A stretch of 64,000 bases of DNA from Psychrobacter immobilis (GCF_904846175.1 NZ_CAJGZM010000004.1:248001-312000); one strand, 5' to 3'; shown: positions 7,959 to 17,604, numbered from the stretch's first letter. The notes: generated by a model not told the origin, from the sequence alone. Numbers and translations are program-made.

Positions 7959-9245
7959 ATGAGCACCCCAACACCTGAAATACCGCCTGAACGCCCTAAT
8001 GAGTCGCCATCAAACAACCGTGACTATACTGATGGTCAGCCTATCGATACAACACCGTTGGACACAAAACCCGTCATTGACGATGTTCCTGCAGAGGAAG
8101 TGCCGGCGACGGATATCTCGCTCATTAGCGGTAACAACAAACCACGCCACTATAAAGCCGATAACCCCTCGTTCTTTATGCAGCGTGGCTATCAGGTATT
8201 ATTGGTGCTTGGGCTGATTGCGGCGTTCTTTTTGGTGATGGTTTATCAGACCTTGTTTGGTCGGATTGAGCAGCCAAAGCAAATGGTGACAATTGAGTCG
8301 GGTCAGACCTATTATGGGCTATTGCCGCAGTGGCAGCAGCAGATACCGCTGTTTTCTGCCACCATTGCCAAGCTTTATATGAAAACGCAAGTCGAGGGTC
8401 CATTGCACGCTGGTATTTATCAATTACCAGAAAACCCCACCTTTGCTGAAGCGCTGGAAGTATTGGGGCAAGGGGTAAAAGCGTCGATGGTCAAGGTACA
8501 AATTATCGAAGGTAAAACCTCAAAAGATTTATATCAGGCGCTACGAGATAATAAAGGCATCAAAAAAGAGGTGCTGACCGCGGACAGTACTAATGCCAGT
8601 ATCGCGCAGGCATTGGATTTGGTTGGCATATTGCCGGATGCGGTCGTCAATAGTAATGATGCTATCGTCAATCACAATCTTGAAGGCTGGTTTGCGCCTG
8701 ATACTTATTATTATGGCGAAGGCAGCACGGATAAGCAGGTATTGACCGACTTGTATAAGCGCCAGCAGCAAGCATTGACCAAAGCGTGGGAGAATCGCGA
8801 CCCTGATTTGCCTTATAAGACTCCTTATGAGGCGCTAGTAATGGCATCGATTATTGAAAAAGAAACCAGCGTGGCAGAAGAGCGTCCTTTGGTATCGGCA
8901 GTATTTAACAATCGTTTGAATAAGGGTATGCGTTTGCAAACTGATCCGACTATTATTTATGGTATGGGCAGTCGTTATGAAGGCAATATTCGTCGTAAAG
9001 ACATCGATGAAAGGACCGCTTATAACACCTATCAAATCGATGGTTTACCGCCAACACCAATCGCGCTGCCATCTGCAGCCTCGATTGAAGCAACCTTGCA
9101 TCCTGCCGATAGCGAAGCATTATATTTTGTCGCGACGGGTAACGGCGGGCACAAATTTACCAGTAGCTTAAATGAGCATAACCAAGCGGTAAAAGAGTAC
9201 TTGAGCGTTATGCGTCAGAAGAAAGCACAAACACCGCCGCCGTAA
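7959..9245 (+). CDS. mltG: Endolytic murein transglycosylase
   Basis: Inner membrane enzyme that cuts nascent glycan strands and is thought to set glycan length. The 428-residue product has a polar N-terminal cytoplasmic region of about 75 residues, one membrane helix (about 78-97, VLLVLGLIAAFFLVMVY), then the YceG domain. The conserved Glu of IIEKET (about residue 300) is the expected catalytic acid, and the MRLQTDPTIIYGMG and PPTPIALPS segments are diagnostic. GTG 7953 is in frame two codons earlier; ATG 7959 is chosen. The cytoplasmic tail is longer than in E. coli. It is followed by tmk as in many relatives. Confidence 0.95.
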   Translation: MSTPTPEIPPERPNESPSNNRDYTDGQPIDTTPLDTKPVIDDVPAEEVPATDISLISGNNKPRHYKADNPSFFMQRGYQVLLVLGLIAAFFLVMVYQTLFGRIEQPKQMVTIESGQTYYGLLPQWQQQIPLFSATIAKLYMKTQVEGPLHAGIYQLPENPTFAEALEVLGQGVKASMVKVQIIEGKTSKDLYQALRDNKGIKKEVLTADSTNASIAQALDLVGILPDAVVNSNDAIVNHNLEGWFAPDTYYYGEGSTDKQVLTDLYKRQQQALTKAWENRDPDLPYKTPYEALVMASIIEKETSVAEERPLVSAVFNNRLNKGMRLQTDPTIIYGMGSRYEGNIRRKDIDERTAYNTYQIDGLPPTPIALPSAASIEATLHPADSEALYFVATGNGGHKFTSSLNEHNQAVKEYLSVMRQKKAQTPPP

Positions 9246-9282
9246 TTTAATCCTCTATATTTTCTTGAAATCTATCGTGTAC

Positions 9283-9332
9283 TGAGCGTTATATAGATAT
9301 AGCTATTTATATCAATATCTATATAACGCTCA
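9283..9332. repeat. Perfect 18-bp inverted repeat between mltG and tmk
   Basis: Arms 9283-9300 and 9315-9332 are exact complements, with a 14-base loop. The arms begin TGAGCGTT and are AT-rich inside. No T run follows, so it is not a standard terminator. It would form a stable RNA hairpin in an mltG-tmk transcript, about 20 bases before the tmk start. Confidence 0.8.
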
Positions 9333-9353
9333 TCAATGACATAAGGTCATATC

Positions 9354-10055
9354 ATGTCAGCATTACCACAAGACAAATCATCGCAAATAAAATGGCCTAA
9401 GCATTCGATTAATACAGCGTCCAATCAAGGGCGCTTTATTAGCTTTGAAGGTACTGAAGGCGTTGGCAAGACCACCGCTATTGAGCAGCTTTGCAACCAG
9501 CTACAAGCAAAGGGCATCGATTATCTGCGTACCCGCGAGCCAGGCGGTAGTCCGTTTGCCGAGCAATTACGCGCTATTTTACTAGATCCGAATACCACGA
9601 TTAATGATGATACTGAGCTGCTACTCATGTTTGCGGCGCGCTGCGACCATCTACAGCAAGTGATTTTGCCAGCGCTGCAACGCGGTACTTGGGTAATATG
9701 TGACCGCTTTACCGATTCGACCGTTGCTTATCAAGGCTTTGGACGGGCGAATGGCGACGCTACTGTACGTTGCAAAATCGATATACTTATCGAGCAGTTT
9801 GTGGTGCAGTTACCAGAGCTGACCTTATGGTTGGATTTACCGGTATTAGAAGGGATGGCACGCGCCAATAAACGTAGCGCCGCTGACCGTTTTGAGCAGC
9901 AAGCGACGGAGTTTTTTACTCGAGTTCATCAAGGGTTCAGCGTTCTTGCCAGTGAACAGCCTGAGCGCATCCAACGTATTGATGCGTCAGGCAGTGCCGA
10001 TGAAGTCGGCGCGCGTATCTGGCAAACCGTTCAGGAAAAATTTGCATTAGTGTAA
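9354..10055 (+). CDS. tmk: Thymidylate kinase
   Basis: Phosphorylates dTMP to dTDP, essential for DNA synthesis. The P-loop GTEGVGKT lies at residues 33-40, the DR(F/Y) motif in CDRFTDSTVAYQGFGR, and the lid Arg in RSAADRFE. The 233-residue product carries about 25 extra residues before the usual start of the family (near GRFISFEG); the ATG at 9354 is the only one ahead of the fold and may be the true start, with the extension of unknown role. The spacer to mltG contains an 18-bp hairpin. A terminator follows. Confidence 0.96.
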   Translation: MSALPQDKSSQIKWPKHSINTASNQGRFISFEGTEGVGKTTAIEQLCNQLQAKGIDYLRTREPGGSPFAEQLRAILLDPNTTINDDTELLLMFAARCDHLQQVILPALQRGTWVICDRFTDSTVAYQGFGRANGDATVRCKIDILIEQFVVQLPELTLWLDLPVLEGMARANKRSAADRFEQQATEFFTRVHQGFSVLASEQPERIQRIDASGSADEVGARIWQTVQEKFALV

Positions 10056-10117
10056 TGCGGTTTTAAAGTTAAGAACTTACATTTAACATTAGCATTTTTA
10101 CCCTAAAGTAATTAAGC

Positions 10118-10150
10118 AAAAAGCTCCAACTAAGCAGTTGGGGCTTTTAT
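10118..10150 (+). terminator. Terminator after tmk
   Basis: Stem AGCTCCAACT / AGTTGGGGCT with a 4-base loop (AAGC), one wobble or mismatch, an A run before it and TTTTATT after it. It is convergent with the antiporter gene and may serve both. Confidence 0.85.
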
Positions 10151-10181
10151 TGTTTATGAAACAAATTTTAAAAAGATAACT

Positions 10182-12455
10182 CTACTCTTTATCTATATCA
10201 ATGCTATCGCCGCTAGAGTCAGGTAGACGGTTGGGGTCAAGCACGCCTTTTTTGGTTTTCGGTGCGCTGCCATTACCATTGGTACTGCTAGAGGTCTTGA
10301 TTTTCGAAGTTGCCGTCGAATTATCCGACATCACCCCTTTATTCATAGCATTAGTAGAATTGCCAGCGTAAGTAGAATCAGACTCTACCGTTTGAATATT
10401 CACTTTTTCAGCATTAACGTCTGATGCTGGAGTTTGATTAAGCGTATCAGTAACGGTATCGGACTGATTTTCTTGTGCAGTTTTTATATCAGTAACCTTT
10501 TCTACATCGGCCTCTTGAGCAGTGTTTAATGCAGCCTCTGGCATAGCAGTGTCATTACTAGCATCCGTAAGTTCTATTTCTTTACGCTTTTCAGGCGCTT
10601 TCGAGCTAGACTCAAAGCTAGCATCTGCTGCCGCGCGCGCCTGCTCTTGTTTTGGCGTTACATCGACCGGTTTTGGCTGTACTTCATCATCGACGACCAA
10701 TGAAATCAGTTTACGATCACGCGGTACCGTGCCATCAAACTTATCGGTAATGACATGTAGCTTGCCTTCTTTATCAACGGTATAAAGCGGCACGAATTGC
10801 TTATTATCGGCTTTATATTGCTCAAAGCTATAGCTGTCGGTGATGTTGGTAATTTTGATACGCGCTTTTTTCGACAGCATACTGGCAAGCTTGGTATAAG
10901 TGACATCTTTGCCAAATAGCCACTGCGAATGGAAGTTGCCTTGCTTATCATCGCGCTCGCTTCTGACTTTTTCATCACTGAATTTAAGGCGATAAAGTTT
11001 GCGCTCGCCGAACTCATGACGATAATGAATCTCGGACAGGGTATTCATCTCTTTATCCATACTCATGGCAAACAGACGCCCGATACCGATCAGGTCTAAA
11101 TGGTGATCCGCATGATCAGAGATGGGGTTGCCAAAGTAGGTCCGCAGACCGCTCATACGAGCTTTAGCGATATTGGTATAGTTATTGTGGGCAACGATAA
11201 CATCGAAGCCTTGGTCTTTTAGGGAAGTCGCGACCAATAGCGCGATTGGATTGGAGCCAACGACTAATATACCGTTGGTTTCAGGCTCACGCACGCCCAA
11301 GAAATTACCAACCATTTTTGCACCCAAGCCTTGAATCATCACTGTCCCAATAATAACCAGGAATACCAAAGGTACGAGTAATTCTACCCCTTGAATATCA
11401 TATTCTTGCAAGCGAATGGCAAACAGTGAGGAGATAGCAGCGGCGACAATACCACGTGGACCAATCCAGCTGATCATCAGCTTTTCATTGGTTTTTAGAT
11501 TGGAGCCAATAGATGACGCCCATACTGATAAAGGCCGCGCAACGAACATCACAATGGCTAGTAACACCAGTCCAGCAAAGCCAACGCTTAACAGACTTTC
11601 AAGCTCAACGCGGGCAGCTAAAATAATAAATAATACCGATACCAGTAAAATAGTCAGTGATTCATTAAACTCTAAAATCGTCTCGCGTGGGAATTTTGGC
11701 CAGTTAGCCAGCGCCACCCCAAGTACGGTGACCGTTAATAAGCCAGACTCGTGTTCTAAATGGTTGGAGATAGAAAACAGTAGCAGCACAAAGGCAAGGG
11801 TAAAGACATTGCGTAAAAACTCAGGAATCATATGGCGACGCATTAAAAATGCTAATGCCCACGCGCCCGCTAAGCCCATCGCTACTGCTAATACCACAAT
11901 TTTAGCAAACAGCAAGATACTACTGGCTTCACCACCTGAGATGATATATTCATAGACCAATACCACCGCAATCGCGCCGATAGGGTCGATAATGATACCT
12001 TCCCATTTCAAAATGTTAGAAATGGTTTTATTGGGACGCACGCTGCGCAGCAACGGCATAATGACTGTAGGGCCAGTCACACAAACCAGCGCACCGAATA
12101 GCAAAGCAATCAAAGGGTCAACATCGAACAAAAGGTAGGTCGATAGCGCCACGATGGCAATGGTGATAAGCACGCCGACCGATACCAGCATCTGTACCAC
12201 AGAGCCGTGTTGCTTAATCTCATCAAACTCTAAAGTCAGCGAGCCTTCAAATAAAATAATCGCAACGCCTAATGAGATAAAGGGGAACATCAGCTCGCCA
12301 AGTACCAAGTCTGGGTCAAAAACTCCCAATATCGGGCCAACAATAATACCAATCAGTAATAAAAACAAAATGGACGGTTGCTTTAAATACCAAGCTAACC
12401 ATTGGGCGGCAATGCCAATCCCAACCACGCCGGATAACAATAGGGCGGTATCCAT
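10182..12455 (-). CDS. CPA1-family cation:proton antiporter with RCK-like domain and long hydrophilic tail
   Basis: Inner membrane antiporter, probably Na+ or K+ for H+. About 12 membrane segments fill residues 1-385, with the CPA1 core TGPTVIMPLLR (127-138) and the likely ion-binding Asp157 in WEGIIIDPIGA. A Rossmann-type TrkA-N/RCK domain follows (about 394-500, start GILVVGSNPIALLV), expected to bind nucleotide and gate transport. From about 590 to 757 the sequence becomes a Ser/Thr/Asp/Glu/Lys-rich tail of low complexity, which looks disordered. The tail is unusual in length for the family. ATG 12455 starts right at the first membrane helix. Substrate not determined. Confidence 0.85.
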   Translation of the reverse strand: MDTALLLSGVVGIGIAAQWLAWYLKQPSILFLLLIGIIVGPILGVFDPDLVLGELMFPFISLGVAIILFEGSLTLEFDEIKQHGSVVQMLVSVGVLITIAIVALSTYLLFDVDPLIALLFGALVCVTGPTVIMPLLRSVRPNKTISNILKWEGIIIDPIGAIAVVLVYEYIISGGEASSILLFAKIVVLAVAMGLAGAWALAFLMRRHMIPEFLRNVFTLAFVLLLFSISNHLEHESGLLTVTVLGVALANWPKFPRETILEFNESLTILLVSVLFIILAARVELESLLSVGFAGLVLLAIVMFVARPLSVWASSIGSNLKTNEKLMISWIGPRGIVAAAISSLFAIRLQEYDIQGVELLVPLVFLVIIGTVMIQGLGAKMVGNFLGVREPETNGILVVGSNPIALLVATSLKDQGFDVIVAHNNYTNIAKARMSGLRTYFGNPISDHADHHLDLIGIGRLFAMSMDKEMNTLSEIHYRHEFGERKLYRLKFSDEKVRSERDDKQGNFHSQWLFGKDVTYTKLASMLSKKARIKITNITDSYSFEQYKADNKQFVPLYTVDKEGKLHVITDKFDGTVPRDRKLISLVVDDEVQPKPVDVTPKQEQARAAADASFESSSKAPEKRKEIELTDASNDTAMPEAALNTAQEADVEKVTDIKTAQENQSDTVTDTLNQTPASDVNAEKVNIQTVESDSTYAGNSTNAMNKGVMSDNSTATSKIKTSSSTNGNGSAPKTKKGVLDPNRLPDSSGDSIDIDKE

Positions 12456-13345
12456 AAATTAATCCTTTTAAAATCTTGTTATATTTTATATCTACAAAAG
12501 TGCGCGCCACATGCTAGAGACGCTGATGCTGTGATTGATGTTATTAACTATTCATTAATAACATCAATCACAGCATCACACAAAGTATGAGTCATAGCAT
12601 TGCTCAAAATAAATTGAGATATGATATATATGATATCGCAATAAAGAGGAAAGCTTTCTTAGACCCATAAGCATAGTCTAAAAACGCAAAAGATGAAAAA
12701 TAAGGTGATGATCGCCAGTCTGATAAAATAACGACCTACAAAAATTAACTTTTGTTTGTGATATAAATAATTCGGCTTGTTATCATAACACGGTTTTATT
12801 TTATGTATTTCGAGGCTCTTTTTCTGAGCGGCTTTACTATTTGATTATAGAGTTTGTCAAAGAAGCTGGGAAAATATAGTGTCAATAAGGTGAGGTTGCG
12901 TTATTTGTTAGCACTGTATAAACAGTATAATAAGAAATTAGATTTATTCACTGTATAAAAATTGCTATCTAATGGCAGTATTCAAAGAGCTGGTTGAATG
13001 GATAGCATTCTGTCGTAAATAATAGAAAAGATAAAGTTTTATACCATAAGTCCAAAATCGACTGTAAACTAACAAGCATTATTCTTTGCAAGTTTGTATT
13101 ATTGAAAACTCATGATAAAGCTTATGATAAAAGCAGGCAGTAAATTTCTAGTCCAAAAACTAAAGACGATTTTTTTAAAGCTCATCGAAGTAGCAAGTTG
13201 GGTAATAGTGATTAGAGTTTATTTTTTTAGTGAAATAAAATAAATTGATAACATACGCCAAAATTACGCTTAATAACGGTTCTATTTAAACCGTTGATAA
13301 CAATTAATTTATAACGACTATAAGACCCATTATATGGAGGGTAAC
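12456..13345. other. Long AT-rich region between the antiporter and the HtrA protease genes
   Basis: 890 bp of divergent intergenic DNA. It holds a perfect 24-bp inverted repeat at 12524-12578 (listed separately) and a 10-bp motif ACTGTATAAA seen twice (about 12915 and 12950). No coding frame or RNA gene is convincing. The HtrA promoter should lie in the right half. Confidence 0.5.
12524..12578. repeat. Perfect 24-bp inverted repeat
   Basis: Arms 12524-12547 and 12555-12578 are exact complements around the 7-base loop CTATTCA; the arms begin TGATGCTGTG. No T run on either side. It lies about 70 bp upstream of the antiporter start, in the divergent region with htrA. Confidence 0.85.
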
Positions 13346-14809
13346 ATGCCTAAAAATATGCCTATCAATATGTCTAAACCGAATACACGCAATTTGAGCC
13401 GTTGGTTAAAACAGAGCACGTTGGCAATTGCCGTTGCGACGACTATGGTTGCGGGTATTAATATAGCTGGCGTACCAAGCGCTGAAGCGGCCGTTACCAC
13501 TGCAGATTTTTCAGGTTTGGTTCAGCAAGTTACCCCAGCGGTAGCGCGGGTAAACGTCACCAAAACTGTCAGTGAAGCTGAGCTTGCCAAAGCCCAAACC
13601 GCTGAGCTATTGCGTAAATTTTTTGGTGATCGCTTGCGCATTCCTGACCAAGCAGCGACGCCAGCGATTGAGCACGCTTATGGCACCGCATTTTTTGTCA
13701 CGCCTGATGGTTATATGCTGACCAACCATCATGTGGTGGCGGGCGCGGACAAAATTACTGTGACACTTAATGATAGAACGGAGCTTGATGCGACTTTAGT
13801 GGGCAGTGACGAGCGCTCAGATGTGGCAGTATTAAAAGTCACGGGTCGCCAGTTCCCAGCGCTGCCAATCGGCGATTCCAATGCATTAAAAGTAGGCGAA
13901 CCCGTACTAGCAATTGGCTCACCGTTTGGTTTTGATTATTCCGCATCGGCGGGCATTGTTAGTGCCAAGTCGCGTAATTTTTCGCGTGAAACCAGCGTGC
14001 CTTTTATCCAAACCGACGTGGCATTGAACCCTGGAAACTCAGGTGGACCTTTATTTAATCAGCGCGGCGAAGTGATTGGTATTAACTCGCGTATTTTTAG
14101 TGGTACAGGCGGCTATATGGGGCTGTCATTTTCCATCCCGATTGATGCGGCGATGGATATTTATGAGCAGCTGAAAAATAATGGTGAGGTTGCGCGCGCC
14201 TATTTGGGTATTTTTCCACAAGATATCGACCGTAATTTAGCCGAAGCTTATAACTTAGCGCGACCACAAGGGGCGTTATTAACGCGTGTGTCACCAGATT
14301 CACCCGCGCAAAAAGCAGGGCTAAAATCAGGTGACATCATTTTAAAATACAATGATATCCAAATTATGGAAGCCTCAGATTTATTAAACCTCATTAATCG
14401 GGCACGCCCCAATGATGCCTTTCGCGTCCAAATTCAACGCGATGGTAAGCAATCTATCGTAAGCGGCAAGCTCAGTAACGCCTCTAACGATATGCAGTCG
14501 CAAACTTCTGCTCAGCAGGGTAGCGGCATGAGCTTAGGGCTCGCGCTGCGTAACTTAACGCCTGAGGAGCAAATAGAGCTGGCGTCTGATAACAAGACAG
14601 GTGTATTGGTCACTGCTATTGAGCCAACAGGACTAGCGGCACGCTCAGGTATACTGGCTGGCGACGTTATCACCAATCTACATCAAAAGCCTATTAAAAC
14701 GGTCAACGATTTTTCTAGTGCCGTTTCATTATTACCCAAAAAAGGGGTAGTGACGCTGGAGATGATGCGTCAAGGTATTCCGGGTATTATTGGTTTGCGA
14801 ATTGAGTAG
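13346..14809 (+). CDS. Periplasmic serine protease, DegP/HtrA (Do) family
   Basis: Quality-control protease that degrades misfolded envelope proteins. The 487-residue product has a long basic signal peptide (cleavage likely after AEA at about 48), then the trypsin-like domain with the triad His129 (TNHHVV), Asp159 (ERSDVAVL) and Ser232 (GNSGGP), followed by two PDZ domains (about 255-355 and 375-480). An in-frame ATG at 13334 exists, but GGAGGG at 13336-13341 is correctly placed for the ATG at 13346, so I use the latter. The Q-linker of DegP is short, as in DegQ or MucD. Ends with TAG. Confidence 0.94.
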   Translation: MPKNMPINMSKPNTRNLSRWLKQSTLAIAVATTMVAGINIAGVPSAEAAVTTADFSGLVQQVTPAVARVNVTKTVSEAELAKAQTAELLRKFFGDRLRIPDQAATPAIEHAYGTAFFVTPDGYMLTNHHVVAGADKITVTLNDRTELDATLVGSDERSDVAVLKVTGRQFPALPIGDSNALKVGEPVLAIGSPFGFDYSASAGIVSAKSRNFSRETSVPFIQTDVALNPGNSGGPLFNQRGEVIGINSRIFSGTGGYMGLSFSIPIDAAMDIYEQLKNNGEVARAYLGIFPQDIDRNLAEAYNLARPQGALLTRVSPDSPAQKAGLKSGDIILKYNDIQIMEASDLLNLINRARPNDAFRVQIQRDGKQSIVSGKLSNASNDMQSQTSAQQGSGMSLGLALRNLTPEEQIELASDNKTGVLVTAIEPTGLAARSGILAGDVITNLHQKPIKTVNDFSSAVSLLPKKGVVTLEMMRQGIPGIIGLRIE

Positions 14810-15289
14810 TAAGTAGACAAGAGAAAATCGAGGCTATTCATAATAGAGTGATAATCTGCTCGTAGCGTCCAACAACCGATGTGTTGACGATTCGTTAAAA
14901 ATTTAGAAAAGGTTTTAGCGGTAATCCGTAATTACGCTACACTAACTGTTTAGTTTTTCGGCTAGATTGTAAGGTTAAATAAAGTAGCGTTTATGATAGC
15001 AATCGATGGGCGATTTTTTGCTGTATAAAGGAATTATGGGTTAATTGATTGATAGCGATGAAGCCAAAATATGCTACACTAACAGGCGTTTTTATGGCTT
15101 ACTATCATCAGATTGATAGTAAGCAAAAATAGCGTTTAAGACGTTATGATAATTAATAAAGACTAACATCAAGCAAGGTATTGCCCTTTACGTTATTTTT
15201 ATTAAACGTTAAGCTTTTAGGCACACTTGCACACGACTTATCATGTGATAGCTTTAACAAAAGCTAGGATAATACAGTAAGGCACGGTT
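14810..15289. promoter_or_regulatory. dapA upstream region with repeated promoter-like motif and hairpin
   Basis: 480 bp without a gene. The 11-mer GCTACACTAAC occurs at 14936-14946 and 15073-15083; in both, it reads like an extended -10 element (TGCTACACT in the second copy). A hairpin with 11-bp perfect arms (15097-15107 and 15114-15124, GCTTACTATCA) lies just after the second copy and could be in the dapA leader. No ORF seen. Confidence 0.4.
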
Positions 15290-16195
15290 ATGAGCACAGC
15301 ATACGACGAGATTAAAACCCGACTACAAGGCTCAATGGTAGCCTTGGTAACGCCCATGCATCCTGACGGCACGGTCGATTATAAACGTCTGGCAGACCTC
15401 ATAGATTGGCAGATTGAACAGGGCACGCATTGTTTGGTCGCGGTCGGCACCACTGGCGAGTCAGCGACTTTGTCAATGCAAGAGCACAGCGATGTGATTC
15501 GCTATTTTGTCCAGCATGTCAAAGGTCGCGTGCCTGTGATTGCAGGTACTGGCGCCAATAATACGATGGAAGCCATTAAGCTGACTCAAGATGCGGCGGA
15601 TGCGGGTGCAGACTGTGCGCTATTGGTTGCCCCTTATTATAATAAGCCGCCACAAGAAGGCTTGTTTCAGCATTATAAAGCCATCGCTGAAGCGGTAAAA
15701 ATACCGCAAATGCTTTACAACGTACCGGGTCGTACCGTTGTTGATATCGCTCAAGAAACGGTTGAACGCCTCGCTGATATTGATAATATTGTCGCTATTA
15801 AAGACGCCACAGGTTCTACGATTCGTGGCGAGCAACTCATCAAAGCGGTCGGTGACAGAATGGTGGTGCTATCTGGTGATGATGGTAGCGCCCTTGAATT
15901 GATGAAACTGGGTGGTAGAGGCAACATCTCAGTAACTGCTAATGTTGCTCCAAAAGCCATGAGCGAAACCTTTAGTGCTGCCCTGCGTGGTGATTTTGAC
16001 GCCGCTCATAAAGTCCATGATGTGGTAAAGCACTTACACCGTGACTTATTTATCGAATCAAGTCCTATCCCTGCCAAATATGCGCTACATAAAATGGGCA
16101 TGATAGACATAGGTATTCGTCTGCCATTGGTATGGTTGGCTGAAAAGCACCATGCAACGATTGATGAAGCCTTGATTCGTGCAAACTTACTTTAG
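15290..16195 (+). CDS. dapA: 4-hydroxy-tetrahydrodipicolinate synthase
   Basis: Condenses pyruvate with aspartate semialdehyde, the first committed step to lysine and diaminopimelate. Class I aldolase TIM barrel with the Schiff-base Lys about 171 in VAIKDATG, the Tyr of PYYNKPPQEG, and the substrate loop GTTGESATL. 301 residues, about 10 longer at the N-terminus than E. coli DapA. It is followed by a short lipoprotein and purC, the same order as dapA-bamC-purC in enteric bacteria. Ends with TAG. Confidence 0.97.
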   Translation: MSTAYDEIKTRLQGSMVALVTPMHPDGTVDYKRLADLIDWQIEQGTHCLVAVGTTGESATLSMQEHSDVIRYFVQHVKGRVPVIAGTGANNTMEAIKLTQDAADAGADCALLVAPYYNKPPQEGLFQHYKAIAEAVKIPQMLYNVPGRTVVDIAQETVERLADIDNIVAIKDATGSTIRGEQLIKAVGDRMVVLSGDDGSALELMKLGGRGNISVTANVAPKAMSETFSAALRGDFDAAHKVHDVVKHLHRDLFIESSPIPAKYALHKMGMIDIGIRLPLVWLAEKHHATIDEALIRANLL

Positions 16196-16342
16196 ATTTT
16201 TATAAATTTAATAAAAATGCTGTTTATAGCCGCCATATAGGTTTTCGGCTATTAGGTAAAAATATTTAGACATGGTAAAGCTATAAGCGCATTGCCTATA
16301 TACGCACCAAATAAGCAATAACTGCTAACTCAGAGAGATAAT

Positions 16343-16663
16343 ATGATGACAGTATCATCAAGCCCTGCAAAGATATTTCCAACGCTCATGATTGTAGTTT
16401 TGGGCAGTACGTTGGTATTAAGTGGTTGCCAAGCGACAAAAGGCGTTTTTGGTAAGCGCGATAACGGTAGTCTTGAATATCAGCAAAGCAAAAAACTGGC
16501 GCCATTAGAGTTGCCAGCGGCGCAAGAGACAGCGCCATTTGTGCCGTTATATCCAACGCCTAATGCAGGTGCAAATACCTTAAAGTTAGAGAATGAGTCG
16601 GGTAAGCAATATCAATTACCTAAACCTCAGCGTGCTGTTGCGGTCACCCAAGTATCAGAATAA
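16343..16663 (+). CDS. Short lipoprotein at the bamC locus, resembling the N-terminus of BamC
   Basis: A 106-residue lipoprotein: signal peptide ending in LVLSGC (Cys about 29), then a low-structure stretch with YQQSKKLAPLELPAAQE and FVPLYPTPN, which resembles the N-terminal region of BamC that in E. coli lies along BamD. The helix-grip domains that make up most of BamC (about 340 residues in E. coli) are absent. Position between dapA and purC is the bamC position. Start ATG 16343 (or the next codon) behind AGAGAG. I infer a BamC-derived role in the outer membrane assembly machine; this is not proven. Confidence 0.65.
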   Translation: MMTVSSSPAKIFPTLMIVVLGSTLVLSGCQATKGVFGKRDNGSLEYQQSKKLAPLELPAAQETAPFVPLYPTPNAGANTLKLENESGKQYQLPKPQRAVAVTQVSE

Positions 16664-16798
16664 ATATTTTTTTATCCCTATCTGTACCGCTGGTTTTGTA
16701 TTATGGTCAAATATATTTTATTCATAACTTAATACAAAGCGCTTAGCGGTCACTGCGCGTTTTTACCACATAAGCTTGAACGAACAGGAACTCTCCTC

Positions 16799-17512
16799 AT
16801 GCAAAAGCAACAACTGCTGTATAAAGGCAAAGCCAAATCTGTTTATGAAACAGAAGACAATGATCTGCTGGTTTTACACTTCCGTGATGATACCTCAGCG
16901 CTTGATGGCAAGCGTATCGAACAGCTCGCCCGTAAAGGTGTGGTGAACAACCGCTTTAATGCCTTTATCATGCAAAAGCTGGCTGACGCTGGTATCGAAA
17001 CCCATTTTGAAAAGCAATTGTCAGACGACGAAGTACTGGTTAAGCGCTTAGAGATGATTCCGGTTGAATGTGTGGTACGTAATTTTGCCGCAGGCAGTTT
17101 GGTACGTCGTCTAGGTTTAGAGGAAGGGCAAGCATTGACGCCGCCTACCTATGAGCTGTTCTACAAAGACGACGCGCTTGGTGATCCGATGGTCAATGAA
17201 TCAATCTCTATCTCTCTTGATTGGGCTAACGAAGAACAATTGGCGAAAATGAAAGAGTTAAGCCATCAAGTAAATGAAGTATTAACAAAGCTGTTTGATG
17301 CAGGTGATTTGATACTGGTAGATTTTAAACTTGAGTTCGGCGTATTCCATGACCGTATCGTCTTAGGTGATGAGTTCTCGCCTGATGGTTGCCGTATCTG
17401 GGATAAAGCTACCAAGAAAAAGCTCGATAAAGACCGTTTCCGTCAGTCATTGGGTGATGTGATTGAAGGGTATGAAGAAGTGGCAAAACGTATTGGTGTA
17501 CCATTAAGCTAG
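16799..17512 (+). CDS. purC: SAICAR synthase
   Basis: Phosphoribosylaminoimidazole-succinocarboxamide synthase of purine synthesis, joining CAIR and aspartate with ATP. 237 residues, the size of the bacterial single-domain enzyme. Recognised by the N-terminal [13 protein letters not shown], the ATP site segment [13 protein letters not shown], and LVDFKLEFG and [12 protein letters not shown] near the end. Located after dapA and the BamC-like gene, with a terminator 15 bp downstream. Ends with TAG. Confidence 0.97.
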   Translation: MQKQQLLYKGKAKSVYETEDNDLLVLHFRDDTSALDGKRIEQLARKGVVNNRFNAFIMQKLADAGIETHFEKQLSDDEVLVKRLEMIPVECVVRNFAAGSLVRRLGLEEGQALTPPTYELFYKDDALGDPMVNESISISLDWANEEQLAKMKELSHQVNEVLTKLFDAGDLILVDFKLEFGVFHDRIVLGDEFSPDGCRIWDKATKKKLDKDRFRQSLGDVIEGYEEVAKRIGVPLS

Positions 17513-17527
17513 ACATATCTAATACAT

Positions 17528-17559
17528 AAAAAAACTGAGCCTCGAGCTCAGTTTTTTTA
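17528..17559 (+). terminator. Terminator after purC
   Basis: Perfect stem AAAAAACTGAGC / GCTCAGTTTTTT with a 5-base loop CTCGA and a T run. It could also act for the convergent gene ending at 17605. Confidence 0.93.
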
Positions 17560-17604
17560 TGTAAATGTTTATGTTAGAAGCCATTTATGTTATTGATAGT
17601 TATA

